Shown here piece after piece: positions 49,204 to 58,782 of a DNA stretch of 64,000 bases (positions are counted from its first letter, which is position 1; each line of letters starts with the position of its first letter). The position numbers and the translations under genes were made by a program. Below the pieces are notes generated by a model. The model did not search any database, was not told the origin of the DNA, and saw only the letters and a list, made by a program, of their open reading frames with translations. Source of the DNA: Mycolicibacterium rufum (GTDB taxonomy: Bacteria; Actinomycetota; Actinomycetes; Mycobacteriales; Mycobacteriaceae); NCBI RefSeq assembly GCF_022374875.2, contig NZ_CP092427.2, positions 2,976,001 to 3,040,000 of the forward strand, written 5' to 3'.

Positions 49204-50076
49204 CAACTCGACGAGCACGCGCGGCTGATCACTCTGCACCGAGTGCCCGGAGTCCTCGACGATGTGCACGCGTCGGAAACCCGGTGCGGTGCGGGCGAAT
49301 TCGGCGGCGTCGTCGTCATTGACGAAGAAGGACCTGGCGCCGCGGATCAATGTCGTCGGCGTCGTCAGCCGCGGCACGTCATCCCACAGCCCCTCGAATC
49401 CCTCGCCGGTGCGGATGGAGTCGTAGCGCCACGTCCAGGTGCCGTCGTCCAGACGCTTCGCGTTGTGGAACACGCCTCGCCGCAACGACTCCCGGTCCCG
49501 GTGTGGGGCCGCGGCCACCGTCACCTCGAGCATCGCGTCGAAGGACGGGAACGTGCGGTCGCCCTGTGTCAGGGCGACCGTGCCCTTCTGGGCGTCGGTC
49601 ATCTCGGTGTGCCGTGCGGGCGCCGACGGTGTCACGTCGACCAGGACGAGCTTGCGCACCAGGTCCGGTGCGGTCACCGCCAATCGCAATGCGGTGAGGC
49701 CACCGAGCGACATGCCGACGACGAGCTCGGCGTCACCGGCCAGGTCGCGGATCACCGGTTCGATCGCATTCGCGTTGTTCTTCGGTCCGTAATCCCCGTC
49801 CTCGCGCCACGCCGAACGTCCGTGCCCGGGCAGGTCGACGGCCAGCGCGGGCAGCCCCAGTCCGAGGATCACGGTGTCCCAGGTGTGGGCGTTCTGGCCG
49901 CCGCCGTGCAGGAACACCACGCGCGGTGCGTCGTCGCCGAACCGCAGCGCGCTGACCGGTCCGTGGTCGACGCGGGTCGCGGACGGCAGCGGTTCGGTCA
50001 CGCCCGCCTGCGCGGCGTTCTCCTTGAGGAAGATGAATTCCGACAGGCTGGCCAGCTCGTTGTCGCTGTCGTCCAT
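49180..50076 (-). CDS. Alpha/beta hydrolase (Rv0045c homologue)
   Basis: 298 residues, the same length as the structurally characterised M. tuberculosis esterase. RVVFLHGGGQNAHTWDTV forms the oxyanion region, VVGMSLGGLTALRL is the nucleophile elbow with the catalytic serine, and VEDSGHSVQSDQPR holds the histidine. ATG 50076 (MDDSDNELASLSEF) matches the family start. Physiological substrate unknown; the family hydrolyses short-chain esters. Confidence 0.9.
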   Translation of the reverse strand: MDDSDNELASLSEFIFLKENAAQAGVTEPLPSATRVDHGPVSALRFGDDAPRVVFLHGGGQNAHTWDTVILGLGLPALAVDLPGHGRSAWREDGDYGPKNNANAIEPVIRDLAGDAELVVGMSLGGLTALRLAVTAPDLVRKLVLVDVTPSAPARHTEMTDAQKGTVALTQGDRTFPSFDAMLEVTVAAAPHRDRESLRRGVFHNAKRLDDGTWTWRYDSIRTGEGFEGLWDDVPRLTTPTTLIRGARSFFVNDDDAAEFARTAPGFRRVHIVEDSGHSVQSDQPRVLVELLRGVLAD

Positions 50077-50146
50077 GGTGGCAAACAGTACGCACCGGCC
50101 GATATTGGGATGCGCCCGGCGTGCCGGGTGTGCCACCGTCGAAATC

Positions 50147-51349
50147 GTGCCCACCGATCCGAAGAGTCTGACGTTCCGCAGCGCCGAGGAGGCCGACTGG
50201 CCGGCGATGAACCTCATCACGGCGACGGGATTCGGGGTCCGGCGCTCCGAGGAGACGGTCGCGGCGTGGCGGTCGTTGATGCCGGCGGACAGCGTCGTGG
50301 TGGCGTGCGACGGCGACGAGGTGGTCGGCACCGCGTTGTTCCTGGATCTGCAGCTGACGGTGCCCGGGGGAGCGGTGCTGCCGATGGCGGGGGTGTCCCT
50401 GGTGGCCGTCGCCCCGACGCACCGCCGGCGGGGGGCGTTGAGCGGCATGTTCAGCGAATTGCACCGGCGGATGGCGGCCTATCCGATCGCCGGGCTGGAG
50501 GCCAGTGAAGCCGAGATCTACGGCCGCTTCGGCTACGGCCCGGCGACGGTGTGGGAACGCCTCGAGGTGCACCGCCGTGGCGCGCGGTTCCATCCCGATG
50601 TGCCCGATCCCGGGGGCGTCCGCGTCGTGCGGCCCGCCGAGCATCGCGCGCAGCTGGAGGACATCGACGAGCGGTGGCGACGGCAGACGCCCGGCGGCCT
50701 GCGCACCCCGGCGCGGCTGTGGGACGAGATCCTTGCCGACCGCGAGGAGTCCCGAGAGGGCGGGACGCCCTACTACTGCCTGCTGCATCCGGACGGCTTT
50801 GCGTTCTACCGGCTCTACGGCAGCGATGAGAAGAACAAAGCGGAGGTGACGAAGCTGGCCGCCGCCACTGCCGAGGCGGAGATCGCGCTGTGGCGGGTGC
50901 TGGTGGGTCTGGACCTCAAGGAGATCGTCGGCATCCACACCCATCCCGGGCACGTGCTGCGCTACCTGCTGACCGACCCGCGGCTGGTACGCACCACGAG
51001 CGTCGAGGACGGGCTGTGGCTGCGGATGCTCGACATCCCGGCCGTGCTGCAGGCCCGCACGTATTCCGCGGATCTCGATGTGGTGCTGGAGATCTCCGAC
51101 GACTTCCTCGGCCGCGGCGGCCGGTTCGCCCTGCAGGTGCGCGACGGTCACGCGCAGTGCGCGCCCACCACCGCCGACGCGGACGTGCACGCGGAGGTGT
51201 CCGTGCTGGGCAGCATGTACCTCGGCGCGCATCGCGCCTCGTCATTCGCAAGTGCACAACGCTTGCGCGCCAACGACTCTGCAGTAGTGGCGGCCCTGGA
51301 CGCGGCCTTCGTCAGCGACGTCCCCGCAGAGCTGGGTTACGGCTTCTGA
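50147..51349 (+). CDS. Eis-family GNAT N-acetyltransferase
   Basis: 400 residues from GTG 50147. N-terminal GNAT domain with LPMAGVSLVAVAPTHRRRGALSG (acetyl-CoA loop), second GNAT fold (YYCLLHPDGFAFYRLYG, ALWRVLVGLDLKEIVGI) and a C-terminal SCP-like domain. The architecture and length are those of Eis (enhanced intracellular survival) proteins, some of which acetylate aminoglycosides; this looks like a paralogue in the Rv0045c-ino1 interval, so substrate specificity is open. Confidence 0.88.
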   Translation: MPTDPKSLTFRSAEEADWPAMNLITATGFGVRRSEETVAAWRSLMPADSVVVACDGDEVVGTALFLDLQLTVPGGAVLPMAGVSLVAVAPTHRRRGALSGMFSELHRRMAAYPIAGLEASEAEIYGRFGYGPATVWERLEVHRRGARFHPDVPDPGGVRVVRPAEHRAQLEDIDERWRRQTPGGLRTPARLWDEILADREESREGGTPYYCLLHPDGFAFYRLYGSDEKNKAEVTKLAAATAEAEIALWRVLVGLDLKEIVGIHTHPGHVLRYLLTDPRLVRTTSVEDGLWLRMLDIPAVLQARTYSADLDVVLEISDDFLGRGGRFALQVRDGHAQCAPTTADADVHAEVSVLGSMYLGAHRASSFASAQRLRANDSAVVAALDAAFVSDVPAELGYGF

Positions 51350-51360
51350 CCCGAGAACGA

Positions 51361-51411
51361 GACTGCGCCCAGGGCGCGAACGTGCGAGTGCACGCCGCCC
51401 TGGGCGCAGTC
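51361..51411. terminator. Bidirectional hairpin between convergent genes
   Basis: A perfect 16-bp inverted repeat (51361-51376 with 51396-51411, GACTGCGCCCAGGGCG) with a 19-base loop lies between the stops of the Eis-like gene and ino1. It lacks a T-run, as many mycobacterial terminators do, and would serve both convergent transcripts. Confidence 0.75.
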
Positions 51412-51426
51412 TGAACGATAAGTAAT

Positions 51427-52515
51427 TCAGCCCTCGATGAACTTCTCCAGCTTCTCGCGCGCGATGTCGTCGGCGAGCTGCTTGGGCGGGCTCTTCATCA
51501 GGTAAGCCGAGGCGGCCTCGATGGGGCCGCCGATGCCGCGGTCCTTGGCGATCTTCGCCGCGCGCACCGCGTCGATGATCACGCCGGCCGAGTTGGGGGA
51601 GTCCCACACCTCGAGCTTGTACTCCAGGTTCAGCGGCACGTCGCCGAAGGCGCGGCCCTCGAGGCGGACGTAGGCCCACTTGCGGTCGTCGAGCCACGCG
51701 ACGTGGTCGGACGGGCCGATGTGGACGTTCTTGTCCTCGACCTTGCCGGCCAGCGAGCCGGACAGGTTGGAGGTGACGGCCTGGGTCTTGGAGACCTTCT
51801 TCGACTCCAGCCGCGAACGCTCGAGCATGTTGAGGAAGTCCATGTTGCCGCCGACGTTGAGCTGGTAGGTGCGGTCCAGCGTGACGCCACGGTCCTCGAA
51901 CAGCTTGGCCATCACGCGGTGGGTGATGGTGGCGCCGACCTGGCTCTTGATGTCGTCACCGACGATCGGCACGCGGGCGTCCTCGAACTTCTTGGCCCAC
52001 ACCGGGTCCGAGGCGATGAACACCGGCAGCGCGTTGACGAACGCCACGCCGGCGTCGATCGCGCACTGAGCGTAGAACTTGTCGGCCTCCTCGGAGCCCA
52101 CCGGCAGGTAGGACACCAGCACGTCGACCTTGGCGTCCTTGAGGACCTTCACCACGTCGACGGGCTCGGCGTCGGACACCTCGATGGTGTCGGCGTAGTA
52201 CTTGCCGATGCCATCCAGAGTGGGGCCGCGCTGCACGACGATGTCGGTCGGCGGCACGTCGGCGATCTTGATGGTGTTGTTCTCGGAGGCGAAGATCGCC
52301 TCGGAGAGGTCGAAGCCGACCTTCTTGGCGTCCACGTCGAACGCGGCGACGAACTTCACGTCGCGCACGTGGTACTGGCCGAGCTTGACGTGCATCAGGC
52401 CGGGAACGCTGGCGTTCTCGTCGGCGTCCTTGTAGTACTGCACGCCCTGCACGAGCGAGGACGCGCAGTTGCCCACGCCGACGATCGCGACCCGGACGTC
52501 ATTGCTTGCGGTCAT
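51427..52515 (-). CDS. ino1: Inositol-3-phosphate synthase
   Basis: 362 residues. Converts glucose-6-phosphate to inositol-1-phosphate for phosphatidylinositol, mycothiol and mannoside synthesis. NAD-binding [20 protein letters not shown], then [31 protein letters not shown] and [25 protein letters not shown], which hold conserved catalytic lysines. Start ATG 52515 with AGGAGAAG upstream. Homologue of Rv0046c; the padR gene lies directly upstream on the same strand. Confidence 0.96.
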   Translation of the reverse strand: MTASNDVRVAIVGVGNCASSLVQGVQYYKDADENASVPGLMHVKLGQYHVRDVKFVAAFDVDAKKVGFDLSEAIFASENNTIKIADVPPTDIVVQRGPTLDGIGKYYADTIEVSDAEPVDVVKVLKDAKVDVLVSYLPVGSEEADKFYAQCAIDAGVAFVNALPVFIASDPVWAKKFEDARVPIVGDDIKSQVGATITHRVMAKLFEDRGVTLDRTYQLNVGGNMDFLNMLERSRLESKKVSKTQAVTSNLSGSLAGKVEDKNVHIGPSDHVAWLDDRKWAYVRLEGRAFGDVPLNLEYKLEVWDSPNSAGVIIDAVRAAKIAKDRGIGGPIEAASAYLMKSPPKQLADDIAREKLEKFIEG

Positions 52516-52566
52516 GACGACTTCTCCTCTTGTCCTACTTTGCTGCTGTATGGGTGGTACTCGAGC

Positions 52567-53112
52567 TCAAATTTGTTCGGCACGTCCCTGCGCCGACTTC
52601 TCCGCAGCGATCAACTCGTTGAGCCAGGTGACTTCGCGCTCACTGGATTCCAGCCCCAGCTGGTGCAGTTGCCGGGTGTACCGGTCGAACGAGTTGCTCG
52701 CCCGCGCGATGGCTTCACGCAGACCTTCCCGGCGCTCCTCCACCTGACGGCGGCGGCCTTCCAGGATCCGCATCCGGGCCTCGGCCGGGGTGCGGTTGAA
52801 GAAGGCCAGGTGCACCCCGAAGCCATCGTCGGAGAAGTTCTGGGGTCCGGTGTCGGCGACCAGCTCGGTGAACCGCTGCTTGCCCGCGTCGGTGAGCTGG
52901 TACACCCGGCGCGCGCGGCGCACCTTGACCGTGCCCTCCGGCGCGGCGTCCTCGACGATCAGGCCGTCGGACTGCATGCGTCGCAGCGCCGGGTACAGCG
53001 AACCGTAGGAGAAGGCACGGAACGCACCGAGCAGGCCGGTGAGCCGCTTGCGCAACTCGTAGCCGTGCATCGGTGACTCCTGGAGCAACCCGAGGATCGC
53101 GAGTTCGAGCAT
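52567..53112 (-). CDS. PadR family transcriptional regulator (Rv0047c homologue)
   Basis: 181 residues. Winged helix: LELAILGLLQESPMHGYELRK, GSLYPALRRMQSDGLI and YQLTDAGKQRF; the long C-terminal helix (VEERREGLREAIARASNSFD) is the dimerisation arm of the PadR-s type. It starts at ATG 53112 with GGGGGT upstream, 52 bases upstream of ino1, which it may control. A dyad at 53164-53187 is a candidate autoregulatory operator. Confidence 0.9.
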   Translation of the reverse strand: MLELAILGLLQESPMHGYELRKRLTGLLGAFRAFSYGSLYPALRRMQSDGLIVEDAAPEGTVKVRRARRVYQLTDAGKQRFTELVADTGPQNFSDDGFGVHLAFFNRTPAEARMRILEGRRRQVEERREGLREAIARASNSFDRYTRQLHQLGLESSEREVTWLNELIAAEKSAQGRAEQI

Positions 53113-53163
53113 CCGGGCACCCCCTTCTCATGATTCGCCACTAGGACGATTCAACACGTCGGG

Positions 53164-53187
53164 CAATAGTATCGCGCCGATATATTG
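53164..53187. promoter_or_regulatory. Dyad operator upstream of the padR gene
   Basis: CAATAGTATCG (53164-53174) and CGATATATTG (53178-53187) form an inverted repeat with a 3-base centre, about 52 bases upstream of the PadR start. AT-rich arms stand out from the GC-rich surroundings. Confidence 0.6.
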
Positions 53188-53240
53188 AGCGCTACACGGG
53201 TGCCCGGACGAGGCACTGCGTGACGGCCGGCCGACGCCGG

Positions 53241-54110
53241 TCAGGAGCTGGGATAGCTGACGCGCTTGACCGTCAGATCGCCGTTGAGCTCGATGTATCC
53301 GCTGTTCCCGAACTGGGGCGAGACGTAGATCGACAGTTCGATGCTCTCGGGCGGGGCGGTCATGTCGCTGTTGGGGTCGATGCTGAGGTAGGTGGTCTTG
53401 ACCTCGGCGGGGTCGATGCCGAGCGTCTCCGGGGCGCCCCGCAGGATGCCGACGAGCTTGGGGATGTCGAACGCGCCCAGATCCACCAGCCGGGCGTCGG
53501 AGCCCGCGCTCGTCTCGGACGGGTCGTCCCAGCCGCCGCGGTAGGAGTAGTTCAGCACCCGCCGCGGCTCGGTGGGGTCGGGTCGTTCCAGCGAGGCGTA
53601 GTCGGAATAGACCGTCAGGCTGTAGCCCTTGGTGTCGCCGAACTTCTCCTTCATCTGGGTGAACAGGCCGGTGAGCCCGCCCAGGGAGTGCAGTTGCCGG
53701 GGCGGGGTGAGCACGGTGGCGGGGATGCCGTCGGCCTTCGCGCCCGGGTCGGAGGTGAAGTTCAGCGGTGACGGGGTGTTGCCGTAGAGACCCCATCCGA
53801 TCGCCACGCCGAGCAGGACCAGCACCGTGGCCATGGCGGTCTTGATGCCCCACCCGCCGGGGAGCTTCGGCAGCTGCCGGGGCGGTTTACGCAGCTGGGT
53901 GGGTGCGTTGGCGGTCTGCAGGTCGGACACCAGGTCCTGCAGCTCGCCCAGCGTGGCGGCGTTGGTCGCGGCCTTGACCCGGTCGCCGTGCTCGGTCATC
54001 GACAACTGACCCTCGGCCAGCGCGGTGTCGAGGATCTGGCACGTGTCGGTGCGGTCACTGTCCTTTGCCCGCGTCCACGATGTCCCGCGAGCCGAGCTGC
54101 CGGAGGCCAC
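53241..54110 (-). CDS. Membrane protein with DUF1707-type domain (Rv0048c homologue)
   Basis: About 289 residues. The N-terminal part (RAKDSDRTDTCQILDTALAE, then EHGDRVKAATNAATLGELQDL) is a DUF1707-like domain, known from actinobacterial membrane proteins. A transmembrane helix (TAMATVLVLLGVAIGWGLYG) follows, and the rest is extracytoplasmic (beta-rich, with YSLTVYSDYASLERPDP). Function unknown. GTG 54110 (VASGSSARGTSW) is the preferred start; no clear ribosome binding site. Confidence 0.75.
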   Translation of the reverse strand: MASGSSARGTSWTRAKDSDRTDTCQILDTALAEGQLSMTEHGDRVKAATNAATLGELQDLVSDLQTANAPTQLRKPPRQLPKLPGGWGIKTAMATVLVLLGVAIGWGLYGNTPSPLNFTSDPGAKADGIPATVLTPPRQLHSLGGLTGLFTQMKEKFGDTKGYSLTVYSDYASLERPDPTEPRRVLNYSYRGGWDDPSETSAGSDARLVDLGAFDIPKLVGILRGAPETLGIDPAEVKTTYLSIDPNSDMTAPPESIELSIYVSPQFGNSGYIELNGDLTVKRVSYPSS

Positions 54111-54234
54111 GAGCAATGATCGTAGGAGTTGAGTCGACGATCCCGCAGGCCAGGGCGGATTGCGGCGGGTCCGCGGCGAACCGGGGAGCCATGTCACGCG
54201 TCCGCGGCCCGGGTGCCGACGTACTCTGGTCTGC

Positions 54235-54660
54235 GTGCGATTGCAGCGACAGGTGGTGGACTACGCCCTGCGGCGGCGTTCCCTGCTCGCCGAGGTCTAC
54301 TCGGGACGCACCGGCGTCTCGGAGGTCTGCGACGCCAACCCCTACCTGTTGCGCGCGGCGAAGTTCCACGGCAAGCAGAGCTCGGTGATGTGCCCGATCT
54401 GCCGTAAGGAACAACTGACCCTGGTGTCGTGGGTGTTCGGTGATCATCTCGGCGCGGTGTCAGGATCCGCCCGCACGGCAGAGGAGCTTGTCCTGCTGGC
54501 AACCCGTTACGACGAGTTCTCGGTGCACGTGGTGGAGGTATGTCGGACCTGCAGCTGGAACCATCTGGTCAAGTCCTACGTGCTCGGCGCGGTGCCACCC
54601 CCGAAGGGCTCGCGCCGCACCCAGACCGCGCGCAGCAACGCGCGGACGGCCAGTGAATAG
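54235..54660 (+). CDS. DUF5318 zinc-ribbon-like protein (Rv0049 homologue)
   Basis: 141 residues from GTG 54235 (MRLQRQVVDYALRRRSLLAE), preceded by a TACTCT -10-like element suggesting a leaderless mRNA. Two cysteine pairs (VMCPICRKEQ and VCRTCSWNH) would bind zinc. Highly conserved in mycobacteria, always upstream of ponA1; function unknown. The end overlaps the ponA1 start by 8 bases. Confidence 0.88.
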   Translation: MRLQRQVVDYALRRRSLLAEVYSGRTGVSEVCDANPYLLRAAKFHGKQSSVMCPICRKEQLTLVSWVFGDHLGAVSGSARTAEELVLLATRYDEFSVHVVEVCRTCSWNHLVKSYVLGAVPPPKGSRRTQTARSNARTASE

Positions 54661-57166
54661 CGAAGGGCGTCACGACCGGTCAGCCGACAGTGCCCGTGAC
54701 GGGCGCCGCGCGGCGGACGGCGTGAACGCACGACCCCAGCATCGTGCCGAGGGTCCTCGGCACCGGCCACCCGGCCCGGGCGCGCCGCGTCCGCCCCGGC
54801 CCGCCCCCGACGACCGGTTGACCACGGTGCTGCCCCCGGTGCGCGACGAACGTCCCCGGCATCTGCAGGACCCGATCGACGCCGTCAAGCGCGCGCTCGA
54901 CGGCGGCCCGCCCAAGCAACCGCCGCCCCCGGGCCGCCCGCCCGGCGGTGGGGGTCCTCCGGGCGGTGGGGGTCCGCCGGGACGCAAGCCCACGCTGCGC
55001 CAGCAGATCAACGGCAGGTGGGTCCGCCGCAGCCTGATCGCGATGGCCGCGGTGTTGATCGTGCTGCCGCTGCTGACGTTCGGGATGGCGTATCTGATCG
55101 TCGACGTGCCCAAGCCGGGTGACATCCGCACCGCGCAGGTGTCGACGATCCTGGCCAGCGACGGCTCGGAGATCGCGAAGATCGTTCCGCCGGAGGGCAA
55201 CCGGGTCGACGTCAACATCGACCAGATCCCGGTGCACGTCCGTGACGCGGTGATGGCCGCCGAGGACCGGGACTTCTACTCCAACCCGGGCTTCTCGTTC
55301 ACCGGCTTCCTGCGTGCGTTCAAGAACAACATCTTCGGCGGCGACCTGCAGGGCGGGTCGACGATCACCCAGCAGTACGTCAAGAACGCGCTGGTCGGCG
55401 ACGCCCGCTCCGGCGTGGGCGGGTTGATCCGAAAAGCCAAGGAGCTGGTCATCTCCACGAAGATGTCCAGCGAGTGGTCCAAAGACCAGGTGATGCAGTC
55501 GTATCTGAACATCATCTACTTCGGCCGGGGCGCCTACGGGGTGGCCGCCGCGTCGAAGGCGTACTTCAACAAGCCCGTCGAGCAGCTCACCGTCGCCGAG
55601 GGCGCGCTGCTCGCGGCGCTGATCCAGCGGCCGTCCGCGCTCGACCCGGCCGTCGACCCCGAGGCCGCGAGCGAGCGGTGGAACTGGGTGCTCGACGGCA
55701 TGGTGCAGATCGGGGCGCTGTCCGCGCAGGACCGCGCGGCGCAGGTGTTCCCGCCGACGATTCCGCCGGACGCGGCCAGCACCCAGAACCAGACCACCGG
55801 GCCGAACGGGCTGATCGAGCGCCAGGTGACCAATGAGCTGATGGACATCTTCAACATCAGCGAGCAGCAGCTCAACACCGAGGGCCTGCAGGTCACCACC
55901 ACGATCGACCCGAAGGCGCAGTCCGCCGCGGTGGACGCCGCGAACGAGTACATGGAGGGTCAGGACCCTGACATGCGCACGGCCGTGGTGTCGATCGACC
56001 CGAAGACCGGGGGCGTGAAGGCCTACTACGGCGGCTCCGATGCCAACGGGTTCGACTTCGCCCAGGCCGGGTTGCCCACTGGATCGTCGTTCAAGGTGTT
56101 CGCGCTCGTCGCGGCGCTGCAGCAGGGCATGGGCCTGGGCTACCAGGTGGACAGCTCACCGGTGACCGTCGACGGCATCAAGATCACCAACGTCGAGGGC
56201 AGCAGCTGCGGCACCTGCAACATCGCCGAGGCGCTGAAGCGCTCCCTGAACACCAGTTACTACCGGTTGATGCTGAAGCTCAAGAACGGTCCGCAGGACG
56301 TCGCCGACGCTGCGCACGCCGCCGGCATCGCCGAGAGCTTCCCCGGTGTCGAGCACACGCTCTCCGAGGACGGCAAGGGCGGGCCGCCCAACAACGGCAT
56401 CGTGCTGGGCCAGTACCAGTCCCGGGTCATCGACATGGCCTCGGCGTACGCGACGATCGCCGCGTCGGGCGTGTACCACAAGCCGCACTTCGTGCAGAAG
56501 GTCGTCAACGCCGAGGGCACGGTCCTCTTCGACGCCAGCCAGGAGGACAACGCCGGCGAGCAGCGCATCGACAAGGCCGTGGCCGACAACGTCATCGCGG
56601 CCATGCAGCCGATCGCCGGCTACTCGGGTAGGGCCCTGGCGGGCGGTCGCCCGTCGGGGGCCAAGACCGGTACCAATCAGCTCGGGGACACCGGAGCCAA
56701 CCGCGACGCGTGGATGGTCGGCTACACGCCGTCCCTGTCCACCGCGGTATGGGTGGGCACCGTCGACGGCACCAAGCCGTTGGTGAACGAGTCCGGTGGG
56801 GCGGTGTACGGGTCGGGTCTGCCGGGGCAGATCTGGAAGGCCACGATGGACGGCGCCCTCGACGGCACCGACGACGAGTCGTTCCCCAAGCCCGAGGAGA
56901 TCGGCGGTTACGCCGGTGTGCCGGCCGCACCTCCGCCGCCGCCGTCGACGACGGTCGCACCGCCGCCGTCGGAGACGGTGATCCAGCCGACGCTGGAGAT
57001 CGCGCCCGGCATCACGATCCCGTGGGGCCCGCCGACCACCGTGCCGGCCACGCCGGCGCCGGCCCCCGTCGGGGCCCCGCCCGGTCCGGAGGTCGTGCCG
57101 GGGGCGCCGCCGCCTCCCGGTGCCCCCGTCCCGGTCGCGCCCGGCGTTCCCCCGCCGCCTCCGTGA
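54653..57166 (+). CDS. ponA1: Bifunctional penicillin-binding protein PonA1 (class A PBP)
   Basis: 837 residues. A long Pro/Gly-rich cytoplasmic tail (about 1-120) precedes a transmembrane helix (about 125-150). The transglycosylase domain has AAEDRDFYSNPGFS with the catalytic Glu near 203 and GGSTITQQYVKN. The transpeptidase has GSSFKVF (serine near 477), SLNTSYY and KTGTNQ near 670. A C-terminal Pro-rich tail ends the protein. Polymerises and cross-links peptidoglycan at the growing pole; the tail is known in M. tuberculosis to bind RipA. GTG 54653 gives MNSEGRHDRSADSA; GTG 54722 is an alternative. Confidence 0.95.
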   Translation: MNSEGRHDRSADSARDGRRAADGVNARPQHRAEGPRHRPPGPGAPRPPRPAPDDRLTTVLPPVRDERPRHLQDPIDAVKRALDGGPPKQPPPPGRPPGGGGPPGGGGPPGRKPTLRQQINGRWVRRSLIAMAAVLIVLPLLTFGMAYLIVDVPKPGDIRTAQVSTILASDGSEIAKIVPPEGNRVDVNIDQIPVHVRDAVMAAEDRDFYSNPGFSFTGFLRAFKNNIFGGDLQGGSTITQQYVKNALVGDARSGVGGLIRKAKELVISTKMSSEWSKDQVMQSYLNIIYFGRGAYGVAAASKAYFNKPVEQLTVAEGALLAALIQRPSALDPAVDPEAASERWNWVLDGMVQIGALSAQDRAAQVFPPTIPPDAASTQNQTTGPNGLIERQVTNELMDIFNISEQQLNTEGLQVTTTIDPKAQSAAVDAANEYMEGQDPDMRTAVVSIDPKTGGVKAYYGGSDANGFDFAQAGLPTGSSFKVFALVAALQQGMGLGYQVDSSPVTVDGIKITNVEGSSCGTCNIAEALKRSLNTSYYRLMLKLKNGPQDVADAAHAAGIAESFPGVEHTLSEDGKGGPPNNGIVLGQYQSRVIDMASAYATIAASGVYHKPHFVQKVVNAEGTVLFDASQEDNAGEQRIDKAVADNVIAAMQPIAGYSGRALAGGRPSGAKTGTNQLGDTGANRDAWMVGYTPSLSTAVWVGTVDGTKPLVNESGGAVYGSGLPGQIWKATMDGALDGTDDESFPKPEEIGGYAGVPAAPPPPPSTTVAPPPSETVIQPTLEIAPGITIPWGPPTTVPATPAPAPVGAPPGPEVVPGAPPPPGAPVPVAPGVPPPPP

Positions 57167-58782
57167 CCTCGCCGGGTCCCCTCCACGGACTCGAATCGCC
57201 GGCTCCGCCGGCAGACGATCTGCGGAGCCTGGACGATCGCGATTTCCCCAGCCGCACAGACACTCTCGGTGCCGCGCTGTCGGGAACCATCGGCGGTCCC
57301 GTCGGTCGGCACGCACTGATCGGCCGCACCCGGTTCATGACTCCGCTGCGGGTGATGCTGGTCATCGCGCTGGTGTTCCTGGCGTTGGGTTACTCGACCA
57401 AGGCCGCCTGCCTGCAGACCACCGGGACCGGGACCGCCGACCAGCGGGTCGGTAACTGGGCGAACAACCGCGCCTACTACGAACTCTGCTACTCCGACAC
57501 GGTGCCGCTCTACACCGCGGAGCTGTTGAATCTCGGCAAGTTCCCGTACAAGTCGAGCTGGCTGGAGACCGACGACAAGGGCAAGCCGCGGCTGCAGTAC
57601 GACGGCGCCCCCGCGGTGCGGTACATGGAGTATCCGGTGCTGACCGGCATCTACCAGTACCTGTCGATGTCGCTGGCGAAGACGTACACGACGCTGACCA
57701 AGCTGACGTCGGTGCCGATCATCGCCGAGGTGGTGATGTTCTTCAACATCTCCGCGTTCGGGCTGGCGCTGGCATGGCTGACGACGGTGTGGGCCACCGC
57801 CCTGCTGGCCGGCGCCCGGCGCATCTGGGACGCCGCGCTGGTCGCGGCGTCGCCGATCCTCGTCTTCCAGATCTTCACGAACTTCGACGCCTTGGCGACG
57901 GGGCTGGCGGCCGGCGCGATGCTGGCCTGGGCCCGGCGAAGGCCGGTGTTAGCCGGGGTGCTGATCGGGCTCGGTGTGGCAGCCAAGCTCTATCCGCTGC
58001 TGTTGCTGATCCCGTTGACGCTGTTGGCGATTCGGACCGGCCGCCTCCGGGAGGTCGGCAAGACCGCGCTGGCAGCCGGGGCGACCTGGTTGCTGGTGAA
58101 CCTGCCGATCATGGTGCTGTTCCCGCGGGGGTGGTCAGAGTTCTTCCGGCTCAACACCCGTCGCGGCGACGACATGGACTCGATCTACAACGTGGTGAAG
58201 TCGTTCACCGGGTGGCGGGGCTTCGATCCGGATCTCGGGTTCTGGGAGCCGCCGGTGGTGCTCAACACGATCACCGCCGCGCTGTTCGCGGCGTGTTGCA
58301 TCGCGATCGGTTACATCGCGCTGACGGCGGCGCGCCGACCGCGAGTCGCGCAGTTGGCGTTTCTGGTGGTGGCCGCGTTCCTGCTCACCAACAAGGTGTG
58401 GAGTCCGCAGTTCTCGCTGTGGCTGGTGCCGTTGGCGGTGCTGGCGCTCCCGCACCGGCGGGTGCTGTTGGCGTGGATGACGATCGACATGCTGGTGTGG
58501 GTGCCGCGGATGCTGTACTTGTTCGGCGAGCAGAACAAGGGCCTGCCCGAGCAGTGGTTCACCGCCACCGTGCTGCTGCGTGACATCGCGGTGGTGGTGT
58601 TGTGCGCGTTGGTGATTCGGCAGATCTACCGGCCGGAGCTGGACCTGGTGCGACGGGGTGGCGTCGACGATCCGGCGGGCGGGGTGTTCGATGACGCGCC
58701 CGACGCGTGTCCCGCGTGGCTACCGGACTGGTTGCGTCCCCGCGGTCACATCCTCGCCCAGCGCGCCAGCGCGAAACTGTAG
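57163..58782 (+). CDS. GT87/DUF2029 family polyprenyl-linked glycosyltransferase-like protein (Rv0051 homologue)
   Basis: 539-residue multi-pass membrane protein. The N-terminus is cytoplasmic (about 55 residues), then PLRVMLVIALVFLALGYSTK. MEYPVLTGIYQYL with a conserved acidic-aromatic motif, FTNFDALATGLAAGAMLAW and LLLIPLTLLAIRTGR are typical of GT-C mannosyltransferase-like families. Substrate unknown. The GTG start overlaps the ponA1 stop (GTGA), so translation is coupled to a peptidoglycan synthase. The 3' end overlaps the convergent DUF1206 gene by 37 bases. Confidence 0.85.
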   Translation: MTSPGPLHGLESPAPPADDLRSLDDRDFPSRTDTLGAALSGTIGGPVGRHALIGRTRFMTPLRVMLVIALVFLALGYSTKAACLQTTGTGTADQRVGNWANNRAYYELCYSDTVPLYTAELLNLGKFPYKSSWLETDDKGKPRLQYDGAPAVRYMEYPVLTGIYQYLSMSLAKTYTTLTKLTSVPIIAEVVMFFNISAFGLALAWLTTVWATALLAGARRIWDAALVAASPILVFQIFTNFDALATGLAAGAMLAWARRRPVLAGVLIGLGVAAKLYPLLLLIPLTLLAIRTGRLREVGKTALAAGATWLLVNLPIMVLFPRGWSEFFRLNTRRGDDMDSIYNVVKSFTGWRGFDPDLGFWEPPVVLNTITAALFAACCIAIGYIALTAARRPRVAQLAFLVVAAFLLTNKVWSPQFSLWLVPLAVLALPHRRVLLAWMTIDMLVWVPRMLYLFGEQNKGLPEQWFTATVLLRDIAVVVLCALVIRQIYRPELDLVRRGGVDDPAGGVFDDAPDACPAWLPDWLRPRGHILAQRASAKL

